From contig JABGUL010000007.1 in NCBI GenBank assembly GCA_018646605.1, forward strand, positions 1 to 64,000: a stretch of 64,000 nucleotides of DNA, in the 5' to 3' direction. Shown here in pieces: positions 24,735 to 34,131 of the stretch (the stretch's first letter is position 1; each line of letters opens with the position of its first letter). A program made the position numbers and the translations under genes. The stretch is from Flavobacteriaceae bacterium. GTDB taxonomy: Bacteria; Bacteroidota; Bacteroidia; Flavobacteriales; Flavobacteriaceae. The notes beneath the pieces were generated by a model. It saw only the letters and a list, made by a program, of their open reading frames with translations. It was not told where the DNA came from and did not search any database.

Positions 24735-26446
24735 TAATTATTTTTTGATTCAATGTAATTAAAAATTCGTTTTTCCAATAATGGTAGAGTAACTGTTCCT
24801 TTTTCTAAAATGACTTCATGAAAATCACGAATATTAAACAAAGTGCCCAATTCATTTTCGGCTTTTTTTCTTAATTCACGAATTTTAAGTTCACCAATTT
24901 TATAAGACAAAGCTTGGCCAGGCCAAGAGATGTAACGATCAATTTCTGTGTTTACCTCATGAAGTGACAGCGCTGTATTTTTTGACATAAAATCTACAGC
25001 CTCTTCTCGGGTCCATCCGAAGGCATGAATACCTGTGTCAACTACCAATCGACAGGCTCTCCACATCTCATAGGTAAGTTTTCCAAAATGCTCATAAGGG
25101 GTCGTGTAGATTCCCATTTCATTTGCCAAATATTCCGTGTAAAGACCCCAACCTTCCCCATAAGCAGAGAGGTATAAATTTCTTCTAAATTGAGGAATAC
25201 TTTCTGGGAGTTCATTGTTTAATGCTCCTTGAAGGTGGTGTCCAGGAACAGCTTCATGTGCTGTTAGTGAGGGGATTGCATATAATGGTCTACTGGGTAG
25301 GTCGTAAGTATTAACCCAATAATATCCTGGATCTGTACTGTCTGGAGAAGTGCCAACATATCGGCCACTGGTATATTTGGGTGCGATCGCATCTGGTACA
25401 GGAGCAACGCCATAAGGTTTTCTAGGTAATGTTTTGAAATATCTTGGCAGTTGTTCATCTAGTTTTTTAGCTATATTTCGGGCGTAAGCCAAAAGTTCAT
25501 CAGGTGTTTTGGCATAGAATTTTTCATCGGTTCTCAGATAAGTGATAAAATCATTAAATGAGCCTTTGAATTGAACTTCTTCAATAATCGCTTCCATTTG
25601 TTTTTTGATACGAGTTACTTCTTGAAGACCTTTTTTATGAATGCTCTCTGGAGTCATTTTCAACGTGGTGTAAAAGTCAATTCTACTTTGGTAATATTCT
25701 TTTCCATTGGGTGTTTCTGATACGCCTATTGCAGTTCTTGTATTGGGATAATACGTTTCTTCAAAAAAGGTTTTTACGTTTTTGAATGAAGGTATAACAG
25801 ACTGTAGAATAACTTTTTTTGCCGCTTGGCGAAGTGAATCTTTTTCAGCTTTAGAGATAGGATCAGGAAGTTTTAAAAAAGGGGAATAATAAAAATTTTC
25901 CTCAGCAGTTTGTGTAATATGTTGTTCATAGGTTGAAGCGTAGCCTTCAAAAATAACCAAAGGCTGACCCATCCCAGCTTCTAAACCTTTTGTAATCAAG
26001 CTAGTTTGCTGTTCGATATACAATGGAATTGCTTTCAACAAGCTTAAATATTTTAAAGCTCCTTTTTTGTTGGTTATTGGCCGAACACGATAGGTCAAAC
26101 TGGAATGAAAACCTGTATCTGAAAGGATAGGATTCCAATGGGTTTTAAATTTATAAGCGACGGCAGTTTCGTTTAATTTGAAGTAAAGGAGATCATAAGA
26201 AAGTTGATCGTCTTCCTCTAAGCTATTTTTTTCAATAGCTTCAAGTTTAGTTTTTAAAGAATCACAAAATGCTGCATATTTTTCGTATCGGGATTCGCGA
26301 TAGTCACCAAGGGGTGTTTTTTCGGCTCGATTTCCTCCATAATTTTGATACTCCTCAATCAGGATTGTTAATTCGTTTTTTGGAGATGATGGATTTGTAC
26401 AACTTACGATAATGAGTACAATAGTATATACAAATATTTTTTTCAT
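24734..26446 (-). CDS. DUF885 family lipoprotein, probable zinc metallopeptidase
   Basis: The 570-residue protein starts with a lipoprotein signal (IVLIIVSC, Cys at residue 16). The DUF885 core contains TAHEAVPGHHLQ (about residues 395-406), an HExxxGH-type zinc site, with ISWPGQALSYKIG further on, characteristic of the family. Relatives are metal-dependent peptidases or remain uncharacterised. It is three bases downstream of the D-aminoacylase-like gene, suggesting a joint role in breaking down external peptides or modified amino acids. Confidence 0.9.
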   Translation of the reverse strand: MKKIFVYTIVLIIVSCTNPSSPKNELTILIEEYQNYGGNRAEKTPLGDYRESRYEKYAAFCDSLKTKLEAIEKNSLEEDDQLSYDLLYFKLNETAVAYKFKTHWNPILSDTGFHSSLTYRVRPITNKKGALKYLSLLKAIPLYIEQQTSLITKGLEAGMGQPLVIFEGYASTYEQHITQTAEENFYYSPFLKLPDPISKAEKDSLRQAAKKVILQSVIPSFKNVKTFFEETYYPNTRTAIGVSETPNGKEYYQSRIDFYTTLKMTPESIHKKGLQEVTRIKKQMEAIIEEVQFKGSFNDFITYLRTDEKFYAKTPDELLAYARNIAKKLDEQLPRYFKTLPRKPYGVAPVPDAIAPKYTSGRYVGTSPDSTDPGYYWVNTYDLPSRPLYAIPSLTAHEAVPGHHLQGALNNELPESIPQFRRNLYLSAYGEGWGLYTEYLANEMGIYTTPYEHFGKLTYEMWRACRLVVDTGIHAFGWTREEAVDFMSKNTALSLHEVNTEIDRYISWPGQALSYKIGELKIRELRKKAENELGTLFNIRDFHEVILEKGTVTLPLLEKRIFNYIESKNN

Positions 26447-26449
26447 AAA

Positions 26450-28069
26450 TCAAGGATTTGTTGATGCTCCAGGTCCTTTTACAAACCTTCCTGGAAAGGA
26501 TCCTGTATGTTCTCCATTTGTTAATACAGCAGTACCATTAACCCATACATGTTCTATGCCATTAGCAAATTGTAAAGGATTCTGAAATGTAGCATTGTCT
26601 CCTACAGTTTTTGGTTCAAAAATAACGACATCACCATAATAGTTTGCTTTCAGTAGGCCACGATTCTTTATGCCTAGGGTAGCGGCAGGCATACCACTTA
26701 GCTTTCTGACGGCTTCCTCGAGACTCAAAAGATTTTCGTCTCTCGAAAACTTCCCGAGTACCCTTATGAAACTTCCGTAAGCTCTGGGGTGAGTTCTGAA
26801 TCCCTCTTCTGGTGCTGAATAGGAACCTGCATCAGAGCAAAAAGACATCCATGGAAGTTGAATTTTTTTATTAATATTTTCTTCACTCATGCTAAAATAG
26901 ATACATTGTATCCTACTGTCATCTTCAATAATAAGGTCTATTATAGTTTCTTCAGGACTTTGTTTTCTCATTTCGGAGGCTTCAGCAATTGTTTTTCCCT
27001 GGTAGCGTTCTGCCATTGAAGGAGTGTTAAATCCAACCATAAGGATACCCTCGGGAGGTTGTTGTGACAATTCTTTACGAATATCTTCAAGTAGTCTTTT
27101 TCTAGCGACGGGCTCTTGCATTCTATTTATCCATGCTTCGTGTCCACCTTCTTGAACCCATGTTGGTATTACTCCTGTCAATCCTGTTGAGCTGGCAGGA
27201 TATGTGTACATATCCGCGGTTATATTAAGTCCATTTTCTCTTGCACTTTCTATTCGTTGAATAATACTATCCAAGAGATGCCAGTTGGGTTTTCGGGATG
27301 CTTTCAAGTGATAAACTTCAGCTGGTAGTTTAGCTTCTTTTGCAATCGTTATAAATTCTTCAAGCGCTTCCATCACACGATAATCTTCGTTTCGTATATG
27401 AGAAATATACATCCCATTATACTTTGAAACTACTTTGTTTAATGCAATTAGTTCTTCTGTGTCTGCATAATCCCCTGGAGCATAAATTAGGGAAGATCCT
27501 ATTCCCATGGCACCTTCTTCCATTGCTCTACTTACCGTTTTCTGCATTGCCAACAATTCTTTGTCGCTTGCTTTTCTATTGGTGAAACCTATGTGTTGTA
27601 TTCGGACTGTAGCTGCTCCCAAAAAGGAGGCCACATTTGGTGAAACTTTATTGTCTGCGAGTTTATTCATGGCTTGGCCAAAAGAAATATAATCTAAACT
27701 GTCTGGATTTCCTTTAGGCCCAGCTGATGTACCTTCACCAAAAACTTCTAATGTAACCCCCTGTTTAAGGTCACTTAGCGAACGTCCATCTTTAAGGAGG
27801 GAATTATATCCCCAACTTAACATATTGATGAACCCCGGTGCAACTGCTTTTCCTGATCCGTCGATAGTTTTTTTAGCCTCAAAAGACTTCGGTGGGCCTG
27901 CATATTGTATTTTATCTCCAGTTATTGCAAGAGTTCCAATATATGCTGGAGCTCCAGTACCATCATAAAGGGTTGCATTTTGAATTACAGTATCGCAGGC
28001 TGGAATAGAATTACAACTGTAAAGTAAAAGGAGTAGTCCGCTTAAGAATAAATTTATTTTAGCTGTCAT
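26450..28069 (-). CDS. D-aminoacylase-like amidohydrolase lipoprotein
   Basis: The 539-residue protein has a signal with lipobox-like LLYSCNS (Cys at residue 19). It matches the N-acyl-D-amino-acid deacylase group: GTGAPAYIGTLAITGDKI, VTLEVFGEGTSAGP, GAMGIGSSLIYAPGDYA, YISHIRNED, YHLKASRKPNWH and HPRAYGSFIRVL. The usual HxH of the first strand is missing: APGFINMLSWGYNSLL stands where FIDxHxH is expected. Activity may rely on the remaining ligands or differ. It starts the operon with DUF885 and CDGSH genes. Confidence 0.85.
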   Translation of the reverse strand: MTAKINLFLSGLLLLLYSCNSIPACDTVIQNATLYDGTGAPAYIGTLAITGDKIQYAGPPKSFEAKKTIDGSGKAVAPGFINMLSWGYNSLLKDGRSLSDLKQGVTLEVFGEGTSAGPKGNPDSLDYISFGQAMNKLADNKVSPNVASFLGAATVRIQHIGFTNRKASDKELLAMQKTVSRAMEEGAMGIGSSLIYAPGDYADTEELIALNKVVSKYNGMYISHIRNEDYRVMEALEEFITIAKEAKLPAEVYHLKASRKPNWHLLDSIIQRIESARENGLNITADMYTYPASSTGLTGVIPTWVQEGGHEAWINRMQEPVARKRLLEDIRKELSQQPPEGILMVGFNTPSMAERYQGKTIAEASEMRKQSPEETIIDLIIEDDSRIQCIYFSMSEENINKKIQLPWMSFCSDAGSYSAPEEGFRTHPRAYGSFIRVLGKFSRDENLLSLEEAVRKLSGMPAATLGIKNRGLLKANYYGDVVIFEPKTVGDNATFQNPLQFANGIEHVWVNGTAVLTNGEHTGSFPGRFVKGPGASTNP

Positions 28070-28114
28070 CGATCTATTTTACAACAAGATACGATAATGG
28101 ACTAGGATTCAAAA

Positions 28115-28855
28115 TTATTTTCGGCTGACACTGAAAATATTAAATTTAATGTCATCTAATCCTTCGTCATCAAATGGATATTCCATTTGATCTTGAATAT
28201 TGTAAAGTGAGATTAAAATAAATTCACTCAAAATCACAATAAAAAAAGTTAGCCAACTAGGATTGTCATAGCCTATTTTATTTATGATCGTGGGTGTGTA
28301 GATAACTGGAAATATATAAATGAAAATTAAACAATACGCTTTAAGGCTAACCGGGGTTCTGTGAGAATGGATTGCGATTAAATTGTCAGCACTTTCAACA
28401 GTGTCTTTAAAAAAGCGCAGGGCTTTTTCTCTTGTACCGTTTCCAATCAATTCACCTTTTTCTTTTAAAAAAGAATAAAACGCTTCAACTTTCTCATCAA
28501 AGGACTCAAAATTCTCCTCTTTAGTTTTGAGATGGTCAAATAGGTTTTGATTTACTGCATTTAAAATAGCATTTGCCTGATTTTTTTCTTCTTGTTGAAC
28601 TTTAGGACTACTTTCAACGATATTGATTACCGTTTTTATACTTGCTCTAAAACGACTAAGATACTCTAAAGCCTTTTCTCTTCTTCTAAAGGCTCCTCTT
28701 ATGGTAAAAACAAGAGGAAAAATTATTGCAATACTCAATAATGTTAAATCTATGTTGTAAATTACTTCAAAGGAGTAAGCTACAAAAGGCATTAATATTG
28801 ACAAAATCAAAGTTAACAGGGTACGATGATTGATAATGATGAGATATCTTGACAT
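28115..28855 (-). CDS. bestrophin-like membrane protein
   Basis: The 246-residue protein has four hydrophobic segments in two pairs (about residues 11-48 and 170-215) separated by a charged helical region, as in bacterial bestrophin-type channels. The clearest mark is the C-terminal QDQMEYPFDDEGLDDIKF, which matches the bestrophin motif following the last membrane segment. Bestrophins are pentameric anion or cation channels. It is divergent from the CotH-like gene, with 44 bases between start codons. Confidence 0.75.
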   Translation of the reverse strand: MSRYLIIINHRTLLTLILSILMPFVAYSFEVIYNIDLTLLSIAIIFPLVFTIRGAFRRREKALEYLSRFRASIKTVINIVESSPKVQQEEKNQANAILNAVNQNLFDHLKTKEENFESFDEKVEAFYSFLKEKGELIGNGTREKALRFFKDTVESADNLIAIHSHRTPVSLKAYCLIFIYIFPVIYTPTIINKIGYDNPSWLTFFIVILSEFILISLYNIQDQMEYPFDDEGLDDIKFNIFSVSRK

Positions 28856-28899
28856 AATTAAATAAATTATTACATTTGGGTAAATTTATTAACTATATT

Positions 28900-29919
28900 A
28901 TGAAGAAGCAAGTAATCTCAGGTATCATTTTATTTATTTCATTTATTGGAACTGCCCAAAAGGATTTAAAGTCAGACGCTTTATTTGCGGATCAGACTCC
29001 CCTAGAAATTAACTTGAGCTATTCAAATAAAGACATGAATCGTAACACAAATGATTCTACATTTATTGACACCACGCTTGAATATTTACATGAAGAAAAG
29101 TGGTCTTCAATGGAAGTTAATCTAAGAGCAAGAGGTAATTTCAGACGTAATGAGTGTTATTTTCCTCCTATCAAGATGAAAATCAAAAAGGCAGAGTACT
29201 CGGGTACAATTTTTGACGGTAATAAAACAATGAAACTTGTTTTACCTTGTAAGTTGGAATCAGAAAATAACGACAATATTCTTCAAGAGTATATCGCTTA
29301 TAAAATTTACGAACGTATTTCCCCATATCATTTTAAAACACGTCGTGTCAACATTGATTTTAATGAACCTAAAGGTAAAAAGGTGAAGAATTTTCAATTA
29401 AAAGGATTCTTGATTGAAGATGATAAGCGTGTCGCACAACGCCATGAGGGTAAGGTTTTTGAGCGTTTTGTCCATCCTATGGCAATGCAGCATTTGACAT
29501 CAGTTCAGAATGCATTTTTCCAATATTTGCTTGGAAATACAGACTTTTCAGTTGCCTATCAGCATAACGGAAAGCTTTTGTATGTTGACAGTCAAATTAT
29601 CCCATTACCTTACGATTTTGACATGACTGGATGGGTCAATCCAAGTTATGCAACAGTAAATGTAACTTTAGGAATTAACTCAGTGCAAGACAGAAAGTAC
29701 AGAGGCTTTAAAAGAGAGCAACAATATTTTGATGAAGTACGTCAGCAGTTTTTAAAGCAAAAAACAGAATTAATGGATATGGTTGCATCTTATGAGAGCC
29801 AATTCTCAGATGAAGATGAATATAAAAACATGTTTGATTTTATGGAAACTTTTTATGAAGTTTTAGAAGATGATACTAAATTCCAGAAATCTATTGTTGA
29901 TGAATCTAGAACGAAATAA
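28900..29919 (+). CDS. exported protein with CotH-kinase-like features
   Basis: A signal peptide (VISGIILFISFIGTAQ) precedes a 320-residue mature part. LRARGNFRRNECYFPPIKMKI (about residues 75-95) resembles the start of CotH domains, and LPYDFDMTGW (about 238-247) resembles their DxD-type metal site. QNAFFQYLLGNTDFSVA between them fits the same fold. CotH proteins are atypical kinases that phosphorylate spore-coat or secreted proteins; a secreted kinase is plausible but not proven. The ATG at 28900 fits the signal peptide; a TTG 24 bases earlier is less likely. Confidence 0.6.
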   Translation: MKKQVISGIILFISFIGTAQKDLKSDALFADQTPLEINLSYSNKDMNRNTNDSTFIDTTLEYLHEEKWSSMEVNLRARGNFRRNECYFPPIKMKIKKAEYSGTIFDGNKTMKLVLPCKLESENNDNILQEYIAYKIYERISPYHFKTRRVNIDFNEPKGKKVKNFQLKGFLIEDDKRVAQRHEGKVFERFVHPMAMQHLTSVQNAFFQYLLGNTDFSVAYQHNGKLLYVDSQIIPLPYDFDMTGWVNPSYATVNVTLGINSVQDRKYRGFKREQQYFDEVRQQFLKQKTELMDMVASYESQFSDEDEYKNMFDFMETFYEVLEDDTKFQKSIVDESRTK

Positions 29920-29923
29920 ATAA

Positions 29924-30970
29924 TTACTTCGTTAAAGATTCAAGCATTTTATCAAAAATAGCGGTGTTCTCATAAATACCTTTAAACAGTTCTGCGTTTG
30001 GTCCATAACTAAAAACAGGAACCATTGTTGCTGAATGTCCTTTTGTACTAAACGTACCTTTTGAAATACTTCTTTCAACATCCCCACCACTGAGTGTTAA
30101 ACCACCTGTTTCATGATCTGCAGTAACAATTACTAAAGTATTTCCATCAGCCTTTGCAAAATCTAGAACACGTTGAAGAGTAGTGTTAAATTCTTTAAAC
30201 TCTGACAAAACATAGTCCATTTCATTAGAGTGTCCTCCCCAGTCAATTTGTGACCCTTCTATCATCATAAAAAATGGCTTCCCAAAAGATTTCATCTTTT
30301 CAAGACTTGTAGATGCCATATCTTCAAGGGCAGGTTTTCTACCGTCTAATTTTCTTGGAGGCTCCTCTTTGTATGTTAAATAGCCAATTTTATTAGATTC
30401 ACTCTCACTTAGTTTATCTAGATTTTTCACAAAATCATAGTCAGACATTTCATCTAACAAGTTTCTTTTATCCTCACGTTTATTAAAAAACATTTCTCCA
30501 CCTCCTATGAAAAGATTGACATTGTGCTCACTTAGTTGTAAGGCAATATCTTCATATTTTCTTCTTGAATCTATTTTAGCATAAAAAGCAGCAGGTGTTG
30601 CATGAGCTATACTAGAAGTTGCTATCAATGCAGTATTATAACCTTTTTCTTGACAAATTTCAAGAATGCTTTTCTTAGGAATATTCTTTGAGTCAATACC
30701 TAGAACACCATTATATGTTTTTACACCTGATGCCATTGCGGTTCCACTAGCAGCAGAATCAGTAATGAACTGATCATAGGCATAGGTTTTTGAAAGACCG
30801 ATATATTCAAACCCTTCTAAAGCAGTACTGTTATTATTTGCATACATTCCTGCACTAATTTGTGTTAGACCCATACCGTCTCCAATCATTAAAATGATAT
30901 TAGGTGTTTTTTCCTGTGAAAGCCCTATTTTAGTTATAAAAAGGATTATTAAAAGTGTTAGTTGACGCAT
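29924..30970 (-). CDS. secreted alkaline phosphatase (PhoA family)
   Basis: The 348-residue protein has a cleavable signal (LTLLIILFITKIGLSQ). Active-site motifs are IILMIGDGMGLTQ (metal Asp, about residue 30), ITDSAASGTAMASG with the nucleophile Ser (about 71), VIVTADHETGGL (about 281-292) and TKGHSATMVPVF (metal His, about 312). Such enzymes release phosphate from organic esters in the periplasm, useful under phosphate limitation. It converges on the CotH-like gene with four bases between stops. No Pho-box-like site was recognised. Confidence 0.95.
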   Translation of the reverse strand: MRQLTLLIILFITKIGLSQEKTPNIILMIGDGMGLTQISAGMYANNNSTALEGFEYIGLSKTYAYDQFITDSAASGTAMASGVKTYNGVLGIDSKNIPKKSILEICQEKGYNTALIATSSIAHATPAAFYAKIDSRRKYEDIALQLSEHNVNLFIGGGEMFFNKREDKRNLLDEMSDYDFVKNLDKLSESESNKIGYLTYKEEPPRKLDGRKPALEDMASTSLEKMKSFGKPFFMMIEGSQIDWGGHSNEMDYVLSEFKEFNTTLQRVLDFAKADGNTLVIVTADHETGGLTLSGGDVERSISKGTFSTKGHSATMVPVFSYGPNAELFKGIYENTAIFDKMLESLTK

Positions 30971-31096
30971 GAATTTTTATATTTAAATAATATCAAATAT
31001 ACAATTACTACTCATATTTTATTAAATAATTTTCTTAATGAAACCTTTTATTTAGCCAAGATCTAATTCCTACCTTTACTCATTCAAAAACTACAA

Positions 31097-32095
31097 TTGA
31101 AAATAAAGAGTTCACATACTATAGATGTTGTTATCGCATGGGTAGATGGCGCTGATCCGAAACATAAAAAAAAGAGATTAAGTTTTTTAGATAATAAGGA
31201 TGTTGGTGAACTTGCTGGTGCTGCAGAGACAAGATTTAATTCTTTAAATGAAGTTGAATATTGTGTATTGTCAATTTTAAAATTCGCCCCTTTTGTTCGA
31301 AATATTTACATCGTTACTGACAATCAAGATCCCAAGATAGATAGTGCTGTTAAAAAGTATTTTCCCGAACGACAGAAAGATATTCGAATCGTTGATCACA
31401 AAGAAATCTTTGAGGGATACGAGAAATTTTTACCAACATTTAATAGTATTTGTATTAGTAATATGCTTTGGCGAATCAAAGGATTGTCAAATCATTTTGT
31501 CTATTTTAATGATGATATTTTTTTACTTCGTTCTATAAAGCCAGAAGATTGGTTTGTTGATTCAAAACCTGTACTAAGAGGGAGTTGGTCTACACCCCCA
31601 TTTGAACGATTGTTGTGGGATCAAATTAAGAAGGGAGTAATAAAATTATTTCTACCCAATAAAAAAATTGATTTACAAGCCTCGTTTCAGGTGAATCAAT
31701 GGACAGCAGCTAAGCTCCTTGGATTTAAATTCAGATATTTTAAATCGGGGCATACTCCTTTAGCAATGGACCGTAATCGTTTAGAAAATTATTTTAAATC
31801 CAAACCTCAAATTCTAGAGCAAAATATTTCTCACAGGTTTAGGAATTATGAACAATTCAATACAGTTTCTCTTGCCAATCACTTGGAAATAAAGGCGGGA
31901 AATGAAAATTTTGCAAACTCTCAGGCAATTTATATGCAACCTCACAATAGAGGTGATCAGTACGTAGACAAAAAATTTGAGGAATGTAAAAAAGACAAGA
32001 CCAAATTTTTTGCTTGTGTTCAGAGTTTAGATTTGTCAAGCTCGGAAGATCAAAAAAAAGTAAAAGATGCAATCGAATCTATTCTAAATTTATAG
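31097..32095 (+). CDS. Stealth family capsule/exopolysaccharide phosphotransferase
   Basis: Stealth proteins transfer sugar-1-phosphate units to build phosphate-linked surface polysaccharides. Conserved region 1 is IDVVIAWVDGADP (residues 9-21). Region 2 is RFNSLNEVEYCVLSILKF with IYIVTDNQ (residues 47-77), and FVYFNDDIFLL (about 134-144) carries the acidic pair of region 3. No ATG precedes region 1: an in-frame stop lies at 31064-31066, so the start must be the TTG at 31097. It begins a three-gene plus-strand group with a glycosyltransferase (4 bases on) and a DegT aminotransferase. Confidence 0.9.
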   Translation: MKIKSSHTIDVVIAWVDGADPKHKKKRLSFLDNKDVGELAGAAETRFNSLNEVEYCVLSILKFAPFVRNIYIVTDNQDPKIDSAVKKYFPERQKDIRIVDHKEIFEGYEKFLPTFNSICISNMLWRIKGLSNHFVYFNDDIFLLRSIKPEDWFVDSKPVLRGSWSTPPFERLLWDQIKKGVIKLFLPNKKIDLQASFQVNQWTAAKLLGFKFRYFKSGHTPLAMDRNRLENYFKSKPQILEQNISHRFRNYEQFNTVSLANHLEIKAGNENFANSQAIYMQPHNRGDQYVDKKFEECKKDKTKFFACVQSLDLSSSEDQKKVKDAIESILNL

Positions 32096-32099
32096 TCAT

Positions 32100-32942
32100 A
32101 TGATAGAAGAAGAGAAAGTTGCAGTCATATCCATGGTAAGAAACGACACCTTTTTTGCCGATAAGTGGATTTCTTATTACGGTGCTCAGTTTGGTTTTGA
32201 AAATCTTTTTTTATTTGTAGATGGTATGGATCAAAATTTGCCCAAACAAGCGGGGAAAATTAATTGCTTTCAAATACCTCATCAGTCTTATAAAAGAGCT
32301 AAAGGAGATCGTGTTAGAGCGAGGATGATTTCTAATTTTGCTAAAGATTTATTTTCTTCTTTTAAAGTGGTTTTGGCGATGGATATTGATGAGTTTTTGG
32401 TTATTGACCCCAAAAAAAATATTTCTTTAAAGGCCTATTTACTTCAAGATTTTTCATCCATCTCACTTTCAGCACTCGGAATTGATGTGGGACAACATCC
32501 TGAAATAGAAAATGCAGTTGATTTGAAAAAATCTTTTTTATCACAACGAAAATTTGGTCAAATCTCCGACCGATATACTAAACCTGTTGTTGCCTTTGAG
32601 CCACTGACGTGGGGATCGGGATTTCATAGAATAAAAGGAAAAGATTATACTTTGGACCCTAACTTATACTTGTTTCATTTTGGATTAGTAGATATGCCTT
32701 CTGCATTAAATAATTCAGAACAAAAAGAAATTCAAAAGGCGGGTTGGGCAGGCCATTTGGCTCGCCGTTTTAAGCTCTATCAAGCGCTAAAAGAAGAGAA
32801 ACCCCATGAAGGAGATCCTTTTTTTGTAGTTGCTAGAAAAAGGTTGTCCAAGAATAGAAAATGGTATGCCTTTAATAAACCAGCTCCTTTGAAAGGCAAT
32901 ACAGTTATAAAAATTCCAGAACGATTTAATTCTATAGTTTGA
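32100..32942 (+). CDS. glycosyltransferase (GT2/GT92-like)
   Basis: The 280-residue protein opens with VISMVRNDTFFADKWISYY, the pattern of the GT2_4/GT92-like group in which a substrate loop follows the first strand. It has AMDIDEFLVI (about residues 93-102), a DxD-like metal and nucleotide-sugar site. The end of the protein is basic (ARKRLSKNRKW). It has no membrane helix. Tightly linked to the Stealth gene, it probably adds a sugar during synthesis of the same surface polymer. Donor and acceptor are unknown. Confidence 0.8.
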   Translation: MIEEEKVAVISMVRNDTFFADKWISYYGAQFGFENLFLFVDGMDQNLPKQAGKINCFQIPHQSYKRAKGDRVRARMISNFAKDLFSSFKVVLAMDIDEFLVIDPKKNISLKAYLLQDFSSISLSALGIDVGQHPEIENAVDLKKSFLSQRKFGQISDRYTKPVVAFEPLTWGSGFHRIKGKDYTLDPNLYLFHFGLVDMPSALNNSEQKEIQKAGWAGHLARRFKLYQALKEEKPHEGDPFFVVARKRLSKNRKWYAFNKPAPLKGNTVIKIPERFNSIV

Positions 32943-32967
32943 GGCAATATAAACCTACTTATATTTG
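32938..32967 (+). promoter_or_regulatory. Bacteroidota-type promoter for the DegT aminotransferase
   Basis: TTTG (32938-32941) and TATATTTG (32960-32967) are separated by 18 bases, an excellent fit to the TTTG/TAnnTTTG consensus. The -33 element overlaps the stop codon of the preceding glycosyltransferase. The expected start of transcription is about 15 bases before the ATG, so the aminotransferase can be expressed apart from the two genes upstream. Confidence 0.7.
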
Positions 32968-32988
32968 TAAAAAATCGCTACAATTGAG

Positions 32989-34125
32989 ATGAAGAAAATT
33001 CAAATGGTCGACTTAAAGAGTCAATACGCCTTTATACGAAATGAAGTTCAAGCCTCAATAGAGGAAGTTTTAGATACGACATCGTATATAAATGGTCCAG
33101 CGGTAAAATCTTTTCAAGAAGATTTACAAGAATATTTAGGAGTAAAGCATGTTATCCCTTGTGCAAACGGAACCGATGCCCTTCAGATTGCTTTGATGGG
33201 ACTTAAATTAAAACCAGGGGATGAGGTTATTACAGCAGACTTTACTTTTGCTGCTACAGTAGAGGTAATCTCATTACTGCAATTAAAACCTGTTTTAGTG
33301 GATGTGGATTCGAAAACCTTTAATATTGACCCGGCACTAATTGAAGCTGCCATCACTCCAAAAACAAAAGCCATTATTCCAGTTCATTTATTTGGACAAA
33401 TTGCAGATATGGATGCGATCAATAGCATTGCCAAAAAGCATAACCTTTATGTGGTTGAAGACAATGCTCAGGGTATTGGTGCAAGGTATGGTTCTGTAAA
33501 TGATATTAAGACAATGACAGGTACTTTGGGACACGTCGCTGCAACTTCATTTTTCCCTTCAAAAAACCTAGGTGCTTACGGTGATGGAGGGGCCATAATC
33601 ACCAATGATGATGATTTGGCTCACTTTATAAGAGGAATTGTTAATCATGGTATGTATGAGCGTTATTATCATGATGTTGTTGGAGTAAACTCTCGATTAG
33701 ATTCCATACAAGCAGCTGTTCTAAAAGTTAAATTGAAGTATTTGGATTTTTATAATGAAAGAAGAAAAGAAGCTTCTATTCGTTATACCAACTTGCTTTC
33801 AAATCATCCAAACATAATAACTCCTCATAGAAAATTGGCTTGTGACTCACATGTATTTCATCAATACACTTTGAGAATAATTAATGCAGATCGTGATGCT
33901 TTGGTAGCATATCTTAATACTCATGACATACCTTGTGGTGTGTATTATCCCGTTCCTTTACATAGACAAAAAGCATATGCGGATCCAGAAGTAAATGAGG
34001 CTAGTTTTCCCGTAACAAATCAACTTGTAAAAGAAGTAATTTCCTTACCTATGCATTCAGAGCTAACAACGGATCAAATAGCCTTTATTTCAGGGAAAGT
34101 ACTTTCTTTTTTGAAAGAGAATTAA
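32989..34125 (+). CDS. DegT/DnrJ/EryC1/StrS-type sugar aminotransferase
   Basis: The 378-residue PLP enzyme belongs to the group that aminates keto sugars of surface polysaccharides. Landmarks are INGPAVKSFQEDLQEYLG, PCANGTDALQIALMG, VEDNAQGIGARY and TSFFPSKNLGAYGDGGA; the Lys in PSKNLG forms the PLP Schiff base (about residue 190). The last part, VYYPVPLHRQKAY, is also typical. With the Stealth and glycosyltransferase genes before it, it likely supplies an amino sugar for the same polymer. It converges on fabD with six bases between stops. Confidence 0.93.
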   Translation: MKKIQMVDLKSQYAFIRNEVQASIEEVLDTTSYINGPAVKSFQEDLQEYLGVKHVIPCANGTDALQIALMGLKLKPGDEVITADFTFAATVEVISLLQLKPVLVDVDSKTFNIDPALIEAAITPKTKAIIPVHLFGQIADMDAINSIAKKHNLYVVEDNAQGIGARYGSVNDIKTMTGTLGHVAATSFFPSKNLGAYGDGGAIITNDDDLAHFIRGIVNHGMYERYYHDVVGVNSRLDSIQAAVLKVKLKYLDFYNERRKEASIRYTNLLSNHPNIITPHRKLACDSHVFHQYTLRIINADRDALVAYLNTHDIPCGVYYPVPLHRQKAYADPEVNEASFPVTNQLVKEVISLPMHSELTTDQIAFISGKVLSFLKEN

Positions 34126-34131
34126 AAAAAA

